The translations under genes were made by a program, and so were the position numbers. DNA of 64,000 nucleotides, from assembly GCA_963842775.1 (NCBI GenBank), contig CAWJHQ010000011.1:62001-126000 (forward strand), given 5' to 3'. This document shows positions 48,064-56,753 of the stretch, piece after piece (the stretch's first letter is position 1; each line of letters begins with the position of its first letter). The notes under the pieces were generated by a model. The model made no database searches, had not been told where the DNA came from, and saw only the letters and a list, made by a program, of their open reading frames with translations. The DNA comes from R-RK-3 sp963842775. Lineage in GTDB: Bacteria > Pseudomonadota > Alphaproteobacteria > Rhizobiales > Rhodomicrobiaceae.

Positions 48064-50664
48064 ATGGCAGGCAATCCGGCGGCAGGCGCAACCGCGAGCC
48101 GCGAAGAGCTGGAGCAACTGGTTGCCGAAGCGGATATGGGCGGCCGAAAGCCCCTCGGGGTCGCCGCATGGCTGTTGACGGTGCTGGCCGTCGGGTGGTC
48201 GCTGTTTCAGCTCTGGTATGCGTCTCCACTGCCGTTCATGCTGAATTTCGGCATTTTCAACGATACCGAAGCGCGCGGCTTCCATTTGGCATTCGCCTTC
48301 GCGCTCACCTTTCTTGCATTTCCGGCATTTGCCCGGTCGCCGCGTGACCGCGTGCCGATAACTGACTGGCTCCTGGCCGCCGTCGCTGTCGGCGCGGTGC
48401 TCTATCTGATCGTATTCTATGTCATCCTCTCGATGCGCCCAGGCCTGCCCACGACGGCGGATGTGATCGTGTCGGTCGTCGGCGTGCTGCTGCTGCTCGA
48501 AGCGTCACGGCGCGCCGAAGGGCCGTGGATGCCGGTCATAGCGATCCTCGCCCTGCTTTACGTTTTCGCGGGGCCCTGGCTTCCCGGCATGATGGCGCAT
48601 AAGGGCGCGTCGCTGTCGCGGGCCGCGTCGCATTTCTGGATCACCTCGGAAGGCGTTTTCGGCGTGGCGCTCGGCGTCTCGACCAATTTCATCTTCCTTT
48701 TCGTTCTGTTCGGCGCGCTATTGGAGCGCGCGGGCGCAGGGAACTGGTTCATCCAGGTCGCCTTCGCATTGCTGGGCAAGTTTCGCGGCGGACCGGCCAA
48801 GGCCGCGGTCGTGGCGTCCGGGCTGACAGGCATGATCTCGGGGTCGTCGGTGGCCAATGTCGTGACGACCGGCACCTTCACCATTCCCTTGATGAAGCGC
48901 GTCGGCTACACGCCGGTCAAGGCGGGCGCCATCGAATGCGCGGCAGGCGTCAACGGCCAGCTCATGCCGCCGATCATGGGCGCGGCCGCCTTCCTCATGG
49001 CGGAATATGTCGGGATCTCCTACGCCGAGGTCTGCAAACACGCGCTGATCCCGGCGTTGCTGACTTATGGCGCGCTGTTTTACGTCGTCGATCTCGAGGC
49101 GACGAAGGCCGGGATGACCGGTCTGACGGCGACGAGCCGGCGCACGGCCAGCCAGGGGCTTATCAAAGCGGGGTTGACCCTGTCGTCGCTCATCATCCTC
49201 GCCAACATCGTCTATTTCGGCCTTGGCTGGACCAAGTCGATGTTCGGCGACAATGCCGGCCTCATCGCGATCGCTGTCGCCTCCGCCGCCTATCTCGCGC
49301 TCATCCGGGTGCGTGCCGGAAATCCGGACCTGCCCGAAGACGATCCCAGGTTCGCGCTCGTCAAGGTGCCCGACTTCTACGAGGTGGCGCGCACCGGCCT
49401 GCACTATCTCATACCGGTGGTGGTCCTCATCTGGTGCCTGATGGTCGAGGAGATGTCGCCCGGCCTTGCCGCCTTCTGGGGCGTCATCGCCATGGCGTCG
49501 CTCGTCCTCACGCAGAAGCCGTTGACGGCGCTGTTCCGGGGCGAGACGGCGCTCGGAACGCATTTGCGCCAGGGCATCCATGACGTTTTCCGTGGCCTGG
49601 AGACGGGCGGGCGCAATATGATCGGCGTCGGCATCGCCACCGCGACCGCCGGCATCATCGTCGGCGCCGTGACGCTGACAGGCGTCGGCCTCGTCATGAC
49701 GGAACTTGTCGAGCTGCTGTCCGGCGGCTCCATCGTCATCATGCTGGCCCTGGTGGCGGTGATCTGCATCCTCCTCGGCACCGGCCTGCCGACCACCGCG
49801 AGCTATGTCGTGGTCGCGACGCTGATGGCGCCGGTCGTCGTCGAACTCGCCGCCCAGAACGATCTCGCCGTCCCGCTCATCGCCGTGCACATGTTCGTCT
49901 TCTATTTCGGCCTGATGGCGGACGTATCGCCGCCGGTCGGCCTTGCCGCCTATGCCGCGGGCGCGATTGCCGGAGCCGACCCGATGAAGGTGGGCTGGCA
50001 AGGCACATGGTACGAGATGCGCACGGCGCTGTTGCCTTTCATCTTCATCTTCAACCCGGCGGTGCTGATGATCGACATCGGCGGGCCGCTGCATTTCGTC
50101 GTGGTCGTCGGCTGTGCGGCGATCGCGATGATGGCGTTCTGCGCCGCCTGCCAGGGCTATTTCTTCACGCGCAATCGCATCTGGGAGACGATCGCACTGC
50201 TGCTTGTCTGCTTCACGCTGTTCCGACCGAATTTCTGGATGGATCGCTTTGTGCCGCCGCGCATCGATCGGCCTGCAAGCGAGATCGGCGCCATCATCGA
50301 CGCCGCGCCCGGCGCGAGCCCGCTGCTTCTCCGGATCGAGAGCACGGACATCATAGGCGACGATGTGCTCAAGGTTGCGCGCCTCACACTGGGTGAGACG
50401 GGCGACGCCGCCAAACGCCTGAACGCGGCGGGGCTGTCCGTGTCGTCCCTGTCGGCCGCGCCGGTGATCACAGCCGTCCGGCCCGGGTCGGAGGCGGGCC
50501 GGCTCAAGCTTCGGCCAGGCGATAAGATCCGCGATGTGCTGGTGAGCAATCCGCGCCCCGAGCCGTTCTGGTTCGTGATACCCGCGCTGGTCTTATTGGG
50601 GCTGGTCGTGCTGCTGCAACGCCAGCGGCGAACGATGCTGATGCCCCAGGCCGCACGATCATGA
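48064..50664 (+). CDS. TRAP transporter fused permease (4TM-12TM) with DUF3394-like C-terminus
   Basis: This 866-residue protein fuses the small and large TRAP permease subunits. Many membrane helices are visible, for example VAAWLLTVLAVGWSLFQLWY near the start. The large-subunit hallmarks are FVLFGALLERAGAGNWFIQVA, AAVVASGLTGMISGSS (shown in pieces) and ILLGTGLPTTASYVVVATLM. After the last domain, about 180 residues include a DUF3394/PDZ-like part (VITAVRPGSEAGRLKLRPGD) and a final membrane helix. It imports the TAXI-bound solute using an ion gradient. The start is 32 bases after the repeat. Confidence 0.94.
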   Translation: MAGNPAAGATASREELEQLVAEADMGGRKPLGVAAWLLTVLAVGWSLFQLWYASPLPFMLNFGIFNDTEARGFHLAFAFALTFLAFPAFARSPRDRVPITDWLLAAVAVGAVLYLIVFYVILSMRPGLPTTADVIVSVVGVLLLLEASRRAEGPWMPVIAILALLYVFAGPWLPGMMAHKGASLSRAASHFWITSEGVFGVALGVSTNFIFLFVLFGALLERAGAGNWFIQVAFALLGKFRGGPAKAAVVASGLTGMISGSSVANVVTTGTFTIPLMKRVGYTPVKAGAIECAAGVNGQLMPPIMGAAAFLMAEYVGISYAEVCKHALIPALLTYGALFYVVDLEATKAGMTGLTATSRRTASQGLIKAGLTLSSLIILANIVYFGLGWTKSMFGDNAGLIAIAVASAAYLALIRVRAGNPDLPEDDPRFALVKVPDFYEVARTGLHYLIPVVVLIWCLMVEEMSPGLAAFWGVIAMASLVLTQKPLTALFRGETALGTHLRQGIHDVFRGLETGGRNMIGVGIATATAGIIVGAVTLTGVGLVMTELVELLSGGSIVIMLALVAVICILLGTGLPTTASYVVVATLMAPVVVELAAQNDLAVPLIAVHMFVFYFGLMADVSPPVGLAAYAAGAIAGADPMKVGWQGTWYEMRTALLPFIFIFNPAVLMIDIGGPLHFVVVVGCAAIAMMAFCAACQGYFFTRNRIWETIALLLVCFTLFRPNFWMDRFVPPRIDRPASEIGAIIDAAPGASPLLLRIESTDIIGDDVLKVARLTLGETGDAAKRLNAAGLSVSSLSAAPVITAVRPGSEAGRLKLRPGDKIRDVLVSNPRPEPFWFVIPALVLLGLVVLLQRQRRTMLMPQAARS

Positions 50665-51335
50665 GAATTGCCCTGATCCATGCGCTGAAGCATTCGGTGG
50701 CGCCGATCGAGCTGGCGTTCCAGCGTCTATGGGCCGAGGCCGCGCTGATGAACCTGCTGGACGACAGCCTCTCCGCCGATCTTGCGAGGGACGGCGCGCT
50801 GACGCCGCGCATGACGGAGCGGTTCGTCTCGCTCGGCCGATACGCAGCCGGCACGGGGGCCGACGGGATCCTGTTTACGTGCTCGGCGTTCGGTCCCTGC
50901 ATCGAGGCGGTGGCCCAGGATCTGGCGCCGCTGCCCGTCCTCAAGCCGAACGAAGCGATGATCGAGGACGCTGTCGCCGGCGGCGGCACGGTGGGCCTGC
51001 TCGCGACCTTCGCGCCCACGCTCGCATCCATGCCTGCGGAATTTCCAGCCGGAACCAGGATCGTGCCGAAGCTTGCCGACGGCGCGCTTGCGGCGCTGGA
51101 TCGCGGCGATGCCGCCGAACATGACCGGCTGGCCGTCGCGGCGGCAATGGAGCTTGCGGATTGCGATGTGATCGCGCTGGCGCAGTTCAGCCTTGCGCGT
51201 GCGGCCGATGCCATCGCGAAGGCGACGGGCCGGCCCGTCCTGACGACGCCCGAGAGCGCGGTTCGCAAGCTGCGGCGACTGCTAGTGCATCGGTCTGAAA
51301 AGTGTTCGCACTTTTCGGACAAATCCGATGCATAA
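50661..51335 (+). CDS. Asp/Glu racemase superfamily protein
   Basis: The 224-residue protein has the racemase fold, with the first catalytic Cys74 in ILFTCSAFGPCIEAV and the strand GTVGLLATFAPT. The second catalytic Cys position appears to be replaced (IALAQFSLARAAD), so a two-base racemase mechanism is doubtful; decarboxylase, isomerase or one-base chemistry is possible. ATG 50661 overlaps the permease stop (ATGA), so it belongs to the amino-compound operon. The last 15 residues (HRSEKCSHFSDKSDA) and the stop are encoded by a palindromic repeat. Confidence 0.87.
   Translation: MRIALIHALKHSVAPIELAFQRLWAEAALMNLLDDSLSADLARDGALTPRMTERFVSLGRYAAGTGADGILFTCSAFGPCIEAVAQDLAPLPVLKPNEAMIEDAVAGGGTVGLLATFAPTLASMPAEFPAGTRIVPKLADGALAALDRGDAAEHDRLAVAAAMELADCDVIALAQFSLARAADAIAKATGRPVLTTPESAVRKLRRLLVHRSEKCSHFSDKSDA
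51287..51331. repeat. GCATCGG...CCGATGC palindromic repeat
   Basis: GCATCGGTCTGAAAAGTG pairs with CACTTTTCGG plus CCGATGC around a TTCG loop. It forms a long imperfect hairpin at the end of the racemase gene and can act as its terminator. The outline resembles unit 1 of the two-part repeat at 37622 and 57896. Confidence 0.85.
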
Positions 51336-51344
51336 ACAAAAAAC

Positions 51345-52007
51345 CTAGAGCGCAGCTCCGCGTTCAGCGGAGCATCCGGCGCTCAGCCGACAGCTGAATT
51401 GCGGTAGCCCGTTCCGATTCAAACAGGACTCGGCGCTTCCCATCCTTAATGCCGCGCCGACATGCCTGTCGCTGAGTGATCGGGCGGCTTCGCTCAAATG
51501 GCCGTACACCTCGCGGATGAAGGCGAGCCGATCGCCAGGGCTGGCGAAGGCGATGTCGGGAACCAGGAAGAATAGATTGCCGTGTGAGACCACGACGCCA
51601 TCGCGTTCGAGCAGCATCTGGCTGATACCCTGCCATTTCAGGTAATGCTCGACCTCGTCGGTCATAAAACGCAGACCGCCGCCATCCTGTTGCATCCGGA
51701 TGATCTGGTTGAAATTGGCGCGGCCTTTGACCTGGCGGACCCGAAGTCTGCGAAGCAGCCAGGAGCCCAGGAAGAAGAGCAGGGCCACAGCCAGGAACAG
51801 CAATTCCGCGCCTGCGGGAATTCCGGCCGCGTCCAGCCATCCGCTTAGTACGTCACCGTAGAAAATGAGAAGGACCAGCGCGGCGCCAAATAGTGAAAGC
51901 AGGAGCCATGTCAGCACCCATACTGTCCGGTAAGCGTTACGGGCAGCCGATCTGCTGAGCCGGGTGAGCCTTTCGTAGGAGAGTTGGTAGGTCAGCTCGC
52001 GCGGCAT
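51345..52007 (-). CDS. YcxB-like membrane protein
   Basis: The 220-residue protein has two membrane helices at about 28-50 (VWVLTWLLLSLFGAALVLLI) and 66-86 (AELLFLAVALLFFLGSWLL). A cytoplasmic beta-rich domain follows (DEVEHYLKWQGISQMLLERD, GNLFFLVPDIAFASPGDRLA), as in YcxB-like proteins of unknown function. The last 45 residues are Cys- and Arg-rich and have no match; they may reflect a frame error or drift. It is a solitary gene. Confidence 0.8.
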   Translation of the reverse strand: MPRELTYQLSYERLTRLSRSAARNAYRTVWVLTWLLLSLFGAALVLLIFYGDVLSGWLDAAGIPAGAELLFLAVALLFFLGSWLLRRLRVRQVKGRANFNQIIRMQQDGGGLRFMTDEVEHYLKWQGISQMLLERDGVVVSHGNLFFLVPDIAFASPGDRLAFIREVYGHLSEAARSLSDRHVGAALRMGSAESCLNRNGLPQFSCRLSAGCSAERGAAL

Positions 52008-52149
52008 GATCGTTTCCCCTCGCGCCGCATGTGTCGAGCGCGTGGCGACCCCCGCTCAGATCACCGGATCTCATACGGCCTGGAGATATCAAGCGAGGAG
52101 TGCCGGGCTTGTCAAGCTCACGCTTAGTGGAGAGGGTGCGCTCCTGCGG

Positions 52150-52672
52150 TCACGCTCTGGCTGCGCGCCGCTCGGTATGAAGGGGGAGGTACATATGCAG
52201 CGTATCGAAGGATGCCGGCTGACCGAACACCGTCGTCCGGAACACTTCCTTTTTGACGGGCCTGAAATCCCATGGATCTGTAAAGGCTGATCGCGGGTTC
52301 CTGCGTGATCGTCACATGCAGCTTGACGTCGGCAAAGCCGCGCGTTGCGGCAAGCTCGATGAGCCGCTCCGCCAGCAGGCGGCCGAGACCGCGTCCCTGC
52401 CACGCCGCATCGACATGCAGCTTGCAAAGCTCCAGGCTGTCGGCGCCGTCGGGAGCCAGCCCGCCCATCGCGATGACGGCATCGCCGTGGCGCGCGACCA
52501 GCATGTCGCCGCCGCCTTGGCGCCATTCCCGCGTCTTGGCGATCAGGCAGCCGTGATAGGTCAAATCCTGAATGAAGCCGTTCGGATTGCATTTGACCGA
52601 CTGGCAGTAAAGCGCGCAGAGGGGTGGAAAGTCCTCGTCGGTTGCCGGACGGATGATGATGCCCTCGGTCAT
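52150..52672 (-). CDS. GNAT family N-acetyltransferase (frame break near 52262)
   Basis: ATG 52672 overlaps the TGA of the upstream M20 gene. The protein has the GNAT core IIIRPATDEDFPPLCALYCQ, the acetyl-CoA loop AAWQGRGLGRLLAERLIELA and the terminal EPAISLYRSMGFQ. After GFQA the homology moves to another frame (VKKEVFRTTVFGQPASFDTL, HMYLPL) and stops at 52150, fitting one inserted base. The direct frame instead runs on to 52124 with an unlikely tail. The acyl acceptor is unknown; the linkage to an M20 deacylase suggests opposing acylation and deacylation of an amine. Confidence 0.85.
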
Positions 52673-53980
52673 GCCGCAGTCCCCGGAAAGGCGGTGAGCA
52701 AGTCCCGATAGCACCACATCAAGCTTTGCAAATCGTTGATGGAGCAGCACTCATCCGCCTGATGCATGCCGCCGACCTTGCCGAACCTGTCCGAATGGCG
52801 GTCATGCGTCAGCGCCGCCGCATTCGGGCAGGCCAAGCTCGATGATTTCGGCATCGGGAAAGCTGGCGTGAATGAAACGCGCATCCGTCGTTCCGCCCTT
52901 GGCGTCGAGCACCGGTTCGCGGCCCGCCCGCGCGGCGACGATCGATTTTGCCAGGGCCGCGAAGGCTCCGGGAGGTGAATAATAGGGCATCGCTGCCGTA
53001 TCCGAATTGACCGTGATCTGCAGTTTGCGGAGTAATCTTGCGTCCGGGTGATCCTTAGCCCATCGAGGTGGATTATCAAGCAATTGTTGCAGCTTATCGG
53101 CAAGGGTTGAGGGTGTTTCGTGGTGCGTGAAGCGAATATTCCACAAGGCGCGCGCGTTCCCGGGAATGATCGCGGTCGCGCCGAAATCGCCGCTCTGCGT
53201 CGCCACGGTTTCGAAATTGGTGGCCGGCATTCCCGGCTCGGCATCGTACCAGCGATAGCTGTGCAAAATGGCAAGTGCGAGGCTGAATGCGCGGTTGGGA
53301 TTTTCGAAAAGCGCGGGGTAGGCCGCGTGGCCCTGGACACCCGCCGCATTCAGCGTGCCGCACAGACTGCCGCGCCGGCCGATCTTGATGGATGACCCGA
53401 AAAGCGCCTCGGAGCTTGGCTCGCCCACCAGGAACGCCGACGGGCGTTTTCCCGCCGCCTGCATCCATTCGAGCACGCGCCGCGTGCCGTTGATCGCCGC
53501 CCATTCTTCGTCCGTCGTGACGATGAGGCCGATGCGCGGCGCCTCGCCCGCCGCCTTGCAGTCCTCCGCGACGGCGGCTGCGGCGACGGCAAATGCGGCG
53601 ACGGCGCCTTTCATATCCGTCGCGCCGCGCCCGTGCAGGAAGCCGTCTTCAACCGCGCCGCTGAACGGATCGCGGCTCCAGGCGTCGGCTGCGCCGGCCG
53701 GAACGACATCCGTATGGCCGATGAAGCAAAGGCCGCCGGGGCCGCCATCGCCCCATTCGGCATAGAGATTATCGACCGGATAGCCCCAGCGCTCGTGGCC
53801 GCCCTCGAAGGTCAGCCATTCGCAGCGGGCGCCGGACGCTTCGAGAAATCCTTGCAGAAACTTAAGACTTTGGCGGGCGCCCGGCCGCAAGGTTTCTGCC
53901 ACAGGTGTCAGGCTGGGAATGCGAATGAGGTCGCGCGCGATCGCAACGACCCGCTCATTCGCCGAAGGCTGGACGGACAT
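52669..53980 (-). CDS. M20 family deacylase/peptidase, DapE-like (frame break near 52815)
   Basis: From ATG 53980 the protein shows the M20 dinuclear zinc enzyme pattern: LCFIGHTDVVPAG (first His), GRGATDMKGAVAAF (bridging Asp), IVTTDEEWAAINGT (Glu base) and LVGEPSS. The dimerisation domain contains VQGHAAYPALFENPN. Near 52815 it passes to another frame, where GKVGGMHQADECCSINDL supplies the last zinc His. Succinyl-diaminopimelate desuccinylase is the closest resemblance, but the substrate is not certain. It follows hmuV by 56 bases on the same strand and overlaps the GNAT gene. Confidence 0.85.
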
Positions 53981-54036
53981 GGAAATACGGGCTTCCCGAA
54001 AGCATTGATGCCGGCGCACAGATGCGTCTGGAACCA

Positions 54037-54795
54037 TCATACCATTGCCAGCCGCTGGGCGCGCTCATCCGGAATGCCGTAAATGTCGGCGATGGCGGCG
54101 GCCGTCAGCAGAGCGCGCGCAGGCCCCCGCGCGGTGATGCGGCCGTTCTTCATCAGCACGATGTCGTCGCCGAAATCCCTGGCGAGCACGAGATCGTGCA
54201 GGATGCAGAGGGCGGCGCCTCCCGCGTCGACGAAATGCCGCGCCGCTTCCAGCGCGATGATCTGGTGCTTGAGGTCGAGATGGGCGGTGGGCTCGTCCAT
54301 CAGCAGATATCCGGGCAAGCCGCTTTCCGCGCCATGCCCGAGCTGGGCGAGAGCGCGGGCGATCTGCACCCGCTGGCGTTCGCCGCCCGACAGGGTCGGA
54401 TAGTCCCGGCCCGCCAGCTTCGTCAGGTCGAGGGCGCGCAAGGCCCGTTCCTCGATCTCATCCGCAGCCGCACCGCCTGCGCCGAAGGGCGCGCGCGACA
54501 GGGTCACGATCTCAAGCACGGTGAGCGCGAAATTCATCGGCGCATGCTGGAGGACGACGGCGCGGCGCATGGCCAGCTCGCGCGACGCCATCGTGCGGAT
54601 AGGCGCGCCGTCGAGCAGAACCTCGCCGCTGGAAGGGGCAAGATCGCCCGCAAGGCCCGCAAGCACGGTGGATTTGCCCGCACCATTCGCGCCGAGGATG
54701 ATGGTCAGCTTGCCCGGCGTCAGCGCAAGGTCGATGCCGTGCACCAGCCTGATCTTCCCGGCGCTGATCGTCACATCGCGCAATTCGAGCGCCAT
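54037..54795 (-). CDS. hmuV: Haem ABC transporter ATP-binding protein
   Basis: The 252-residue ATPase has Walker A GANGAGKST, the signature LSGGERQRVQIARAL, Walker B YLLMDEPTAHLD and the switch His in CILHDLVLA. Starting at ATG 54795, it overlaps the hmuU stop by one base (TAATG). It powers haem import through HmuU. A slight oddity is the AESGLPG insertion between the signature and Walker B, which is common in HmuV proteins. Confidence 0.96.
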   Translation of the reverse strand: MALELRDVTISAGKIRLVHGIDLALTPGKLTIILGANGAGKSTVLAGLAGDLAPSSGEVLLDGAPIRTMASRELAMRRAVVLQHAPMNFALTVLEIVTLSRAPFGAGGAAADEIEERALRALDLTKLAGRDYPTLSGGERQRVQIARALAQLGHGAESGLPGYLLMDEPTAHLDLKHQIIALEAARHFVDAGGAALCILHDLVLARDFGDDIVLMKNGRITARGPARALLTAAAIADIYGIPDERAQRLAMV

Positions 54796-55883
54796 TAGAA
54801 CAGCTCCCGCCGGTAGCGGCCGAGCAGCCAGAAGAAGAACGGCCCGCCCAGCGCGCTGGTCAGCACGCCGATGGGCAGCTCGGCCGGGGCGACGGCGGTG
54901 CGGGCGATGAGGTCGGCGCAAAGCACCAGCACCGCGCCGAGTAGCGCCGATCCCGGCAGCACGACCCGGTGGTCGGCTCCGGCGAACAGCCTGATGATAT
55001 GCGGCGCGGCAAGGCCCACAAAGCCGATGAGGCCGGACATGGCGACGGCCGCTCCCACCCCCAACGCCGAGAGGATGACCACCTGCCGCTTCATCGCACC
55101 GATATTGACGCCGAGATGGACGGCTTCGCGCTCGCCCAGGAGAAAGGCGTTCAGCGCGGAGGAGAGCCGCAGCATCAAGAGCGCCGAGGCCGTCATGAGC
55201 AGCGCGGCGGGAATGAGGCTTTCCCAGGTGGTGCGGCCAAGGCTGCCCAATTGCCAGAAGATCAGCTCGCGGACCTGCTCGTCGAAGCCGACGAAGATGA
55301 GATAGCCGAGCCCGCCTTGCGCGATGGCGTTGATGGCGATGCCGGCGAGGATCAGGGGCGCGACGGTGCCGGCGGCGGCACGGCGGCCGAGCGCGTAAAC
55401 GGCGAGAATGGCGACCAGGCTGCCGGTGAAGGCGCCGATCGGCACGGCGTAGGACCCGGCGAAGGTGAGGAAGGCCGGGGCGAGCGACCTGCCCGCCACG
55501 ATGACGATGGCCGCGCCGAGCACGCCGCCGCTGGAAATGCCGATGATCACCGGGTCGGCGAGCGGATTGCGGAACAGGCCCTGCAGCGCCGCGCCGCACA
55601 CGCCCAGCACCGCGCCGACGCACAGCCCGAGCACGAGGCGGGGCAGGCGGATCTGCTGAACGATCTGCACGGCCTGGCTGGTGTCGCCGCTTGCCGGCCA
55701 GAGCGCATGGGCGATCTGCGTCCAGCCGATGGAGACCGGGCCGATGACCAGCCCCGCGAAGGATGCCGCAAGCAGCGCAAGCCCCAAGCCGATCAGCAGC
55801 AAATGCCGCGACCTGCGCCTCGCCTCGCGCAGCGTGCCGAGCGGGGGCGCGTCCACATCGGCCAGTTCGGCCGTCATTGCCAC
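54795..55883 (-). CDS. hmuU: Haem ABC transporter permease (FecCD family)
   Basis: The 362-residue permease has about ten membrane helices of the BtuC/FecCD type. Diagnostic segments are IRLPRLVLGLCVGAVLGVCG, LQGLFRNPLADPVIIGISSG, LGVNIGAMKRQVVILSALGV and GFVGLAAPHIIRL. HmuU forms the membrane channel for haem between HmuT and the HmuV ATPase. A 35-residue cytoplasmic leader precedes the first helix. The gene follows hmuT by three bases. Confidence 0.96.
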   Translation of the reverse strand: MAMTAELADVDAPPLGTLREARRRSRHLLLIGLGLALLAASFAGLVIGPVSIGWTQIAHALWPASGDTSQAVQIVQQIRLPRLVLGLCVGAVLGVCGAALQGLFRNPLADPVIIGISSGGVLGAAIVIVAGRSLAPAFLTFAGSYAVPIGAFTGSLVAILAVYALGRRAAAGTVAPLILAGIAINAIAQGGLGYLIFVGFDEQVRELIFWQLGSLGRTTWESLIPAALLMTASALLMLRLSSALNAFLLGEREAVHLGVNIGAMKRQVVILSALGVGAAVAMSGLIGFVGLAAPHIIRLFAGADHRVVLPGSALLGAVLVLCADLIARTAVAPAELPIGVLTSALGGPFFFWLLGRYRRELF

Positions 55884-55886
55884 GGT

Positions 55887-56753
55887 CTAGCCTTTCCCAC
55901 GGATGGCCCGGGCGAATTCGACAATGGCCTCGGGGAGACGCGGGCCGAAGCTCAAGAGATAGCTGCCGTCGCGCGCGACGATGCGCATATCCTTGGCCGC
56001 CGGGGTCAACCGCAGGGCCGGATGCGCCGCGACCGCCGCCACGCCGCCCATGGATTGCAGCGTGTGGTCCATCATGCCGATGGCGTCGGGCGCGGCCGCC
56101 GCCGTTGCTTCCAGCGACACGGCCTTATAGCCGGTATGCGCCGAGAAGACGTTCTCCGCGCCGCTCAGAGCGATCAGTGAGTCCGCTCCGGTTTCGCGTC
56201 CAGCGGCCATTGGCGCTCCGCCGCCCGCATTGATGATGAAGAGCACTTTCGGCTTGCCGGGCATGGCCGCGACCGCCGCTTTTGCCTCAGCGAGGTCCTG
56301 GCTCAGTTTTGCCGCGAGCGCAGCGCCTTTCTCCGGCACGCCCAGCGCCTTGGCGATGCGGTCCACCTTGTCCAGCAATCCGTCCGTGGTGTGGGCGTCG
56401 GGAAGCTGCACGACGGGCACGCCGGTCGCGACGATCTGCTGGAGCACTTCGGGCGGTCCCGCCGATGCCGAAGCGAGAATGAGATCGGGCTTGAGCGACA
56501 GCACCCCTTCCGCGCCGAGCTGGCGGAAATAGCCGACGGCGGGGATGCCTTGCGCCTCCGCCGGGAAGATGGATGTCGCGTCGCGCCCCGCCAGCCGTTG
56601 CTGCTCGCCGAGCCGATAGACGATTTCAGTGATATCGCCGCCGAGCGTGATCACTCGCGCCGGTTGGCTCTGTGCATGGACAGCCGAGCCGAACGCGAGA
56701 AACGGCGCCAGCAGTAATGCCGCCAAAGCAAGCAATCCGGAACGCACCCTCAT
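55887..56753 (-). CDS. hmuT: Haem-binding periplasmic protein
   Basis: The 288-residue protein has a signal peptide (LLALAALLLAPFLAFGSAVHA) and the helical-backbone binding-protein fold: RVITLGGDITEIVYRLGEQ, PAVGYFRQLGAEGVLSLKPD and LILASASAGPPEVL. Tyr in VGYFRQL is at the place of the haem-ligand Tyr of HmuT proteins. It carries haem from the TonB-dependent receptor to HmuUV. Its start overlaps the hmuS stop by four bases. Confidence 0.95.
   Translation of the reverse strand: MRVRSGLLALAALLLAPFLAFGSAVHAQSQPARVITLGGDITEIVYRLGEQQRLAGRDATSIFPAEAQGIPAVGYFRQLGAEGVLSLKPDLILASASAGPPEVLQQIVATGVPVVQLPDAHTTDGLLDKVDRIAKALGVPEKGAALAAKLSQDLAEAKAAVAAMPGKPKVLFIINAGGGAPMAAGRETGADSLIALSGAENVFSAHTGYKAVSLEATAAAAPDAIGMMDHTLQSMGGVAAVAAHPALRLTPAAKDMRIVARDGSYLLSFGPRLPEAIVEFARAIRGKG

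Noticed and set aside
54796..55623. An upstream extension that would make hmuV 528 residues long
   Set aside because: The extension is an Arg-rich out-of-frame reading of hmuU; ATG 54795 with a TAATG junction is the natural start.
54969..56180. A 403-codon plus-strand frame across hmuU and hmuT
   Set aside because: It is a shadow of the two haem transporter genes and extremely rich in charged residues and Gly.
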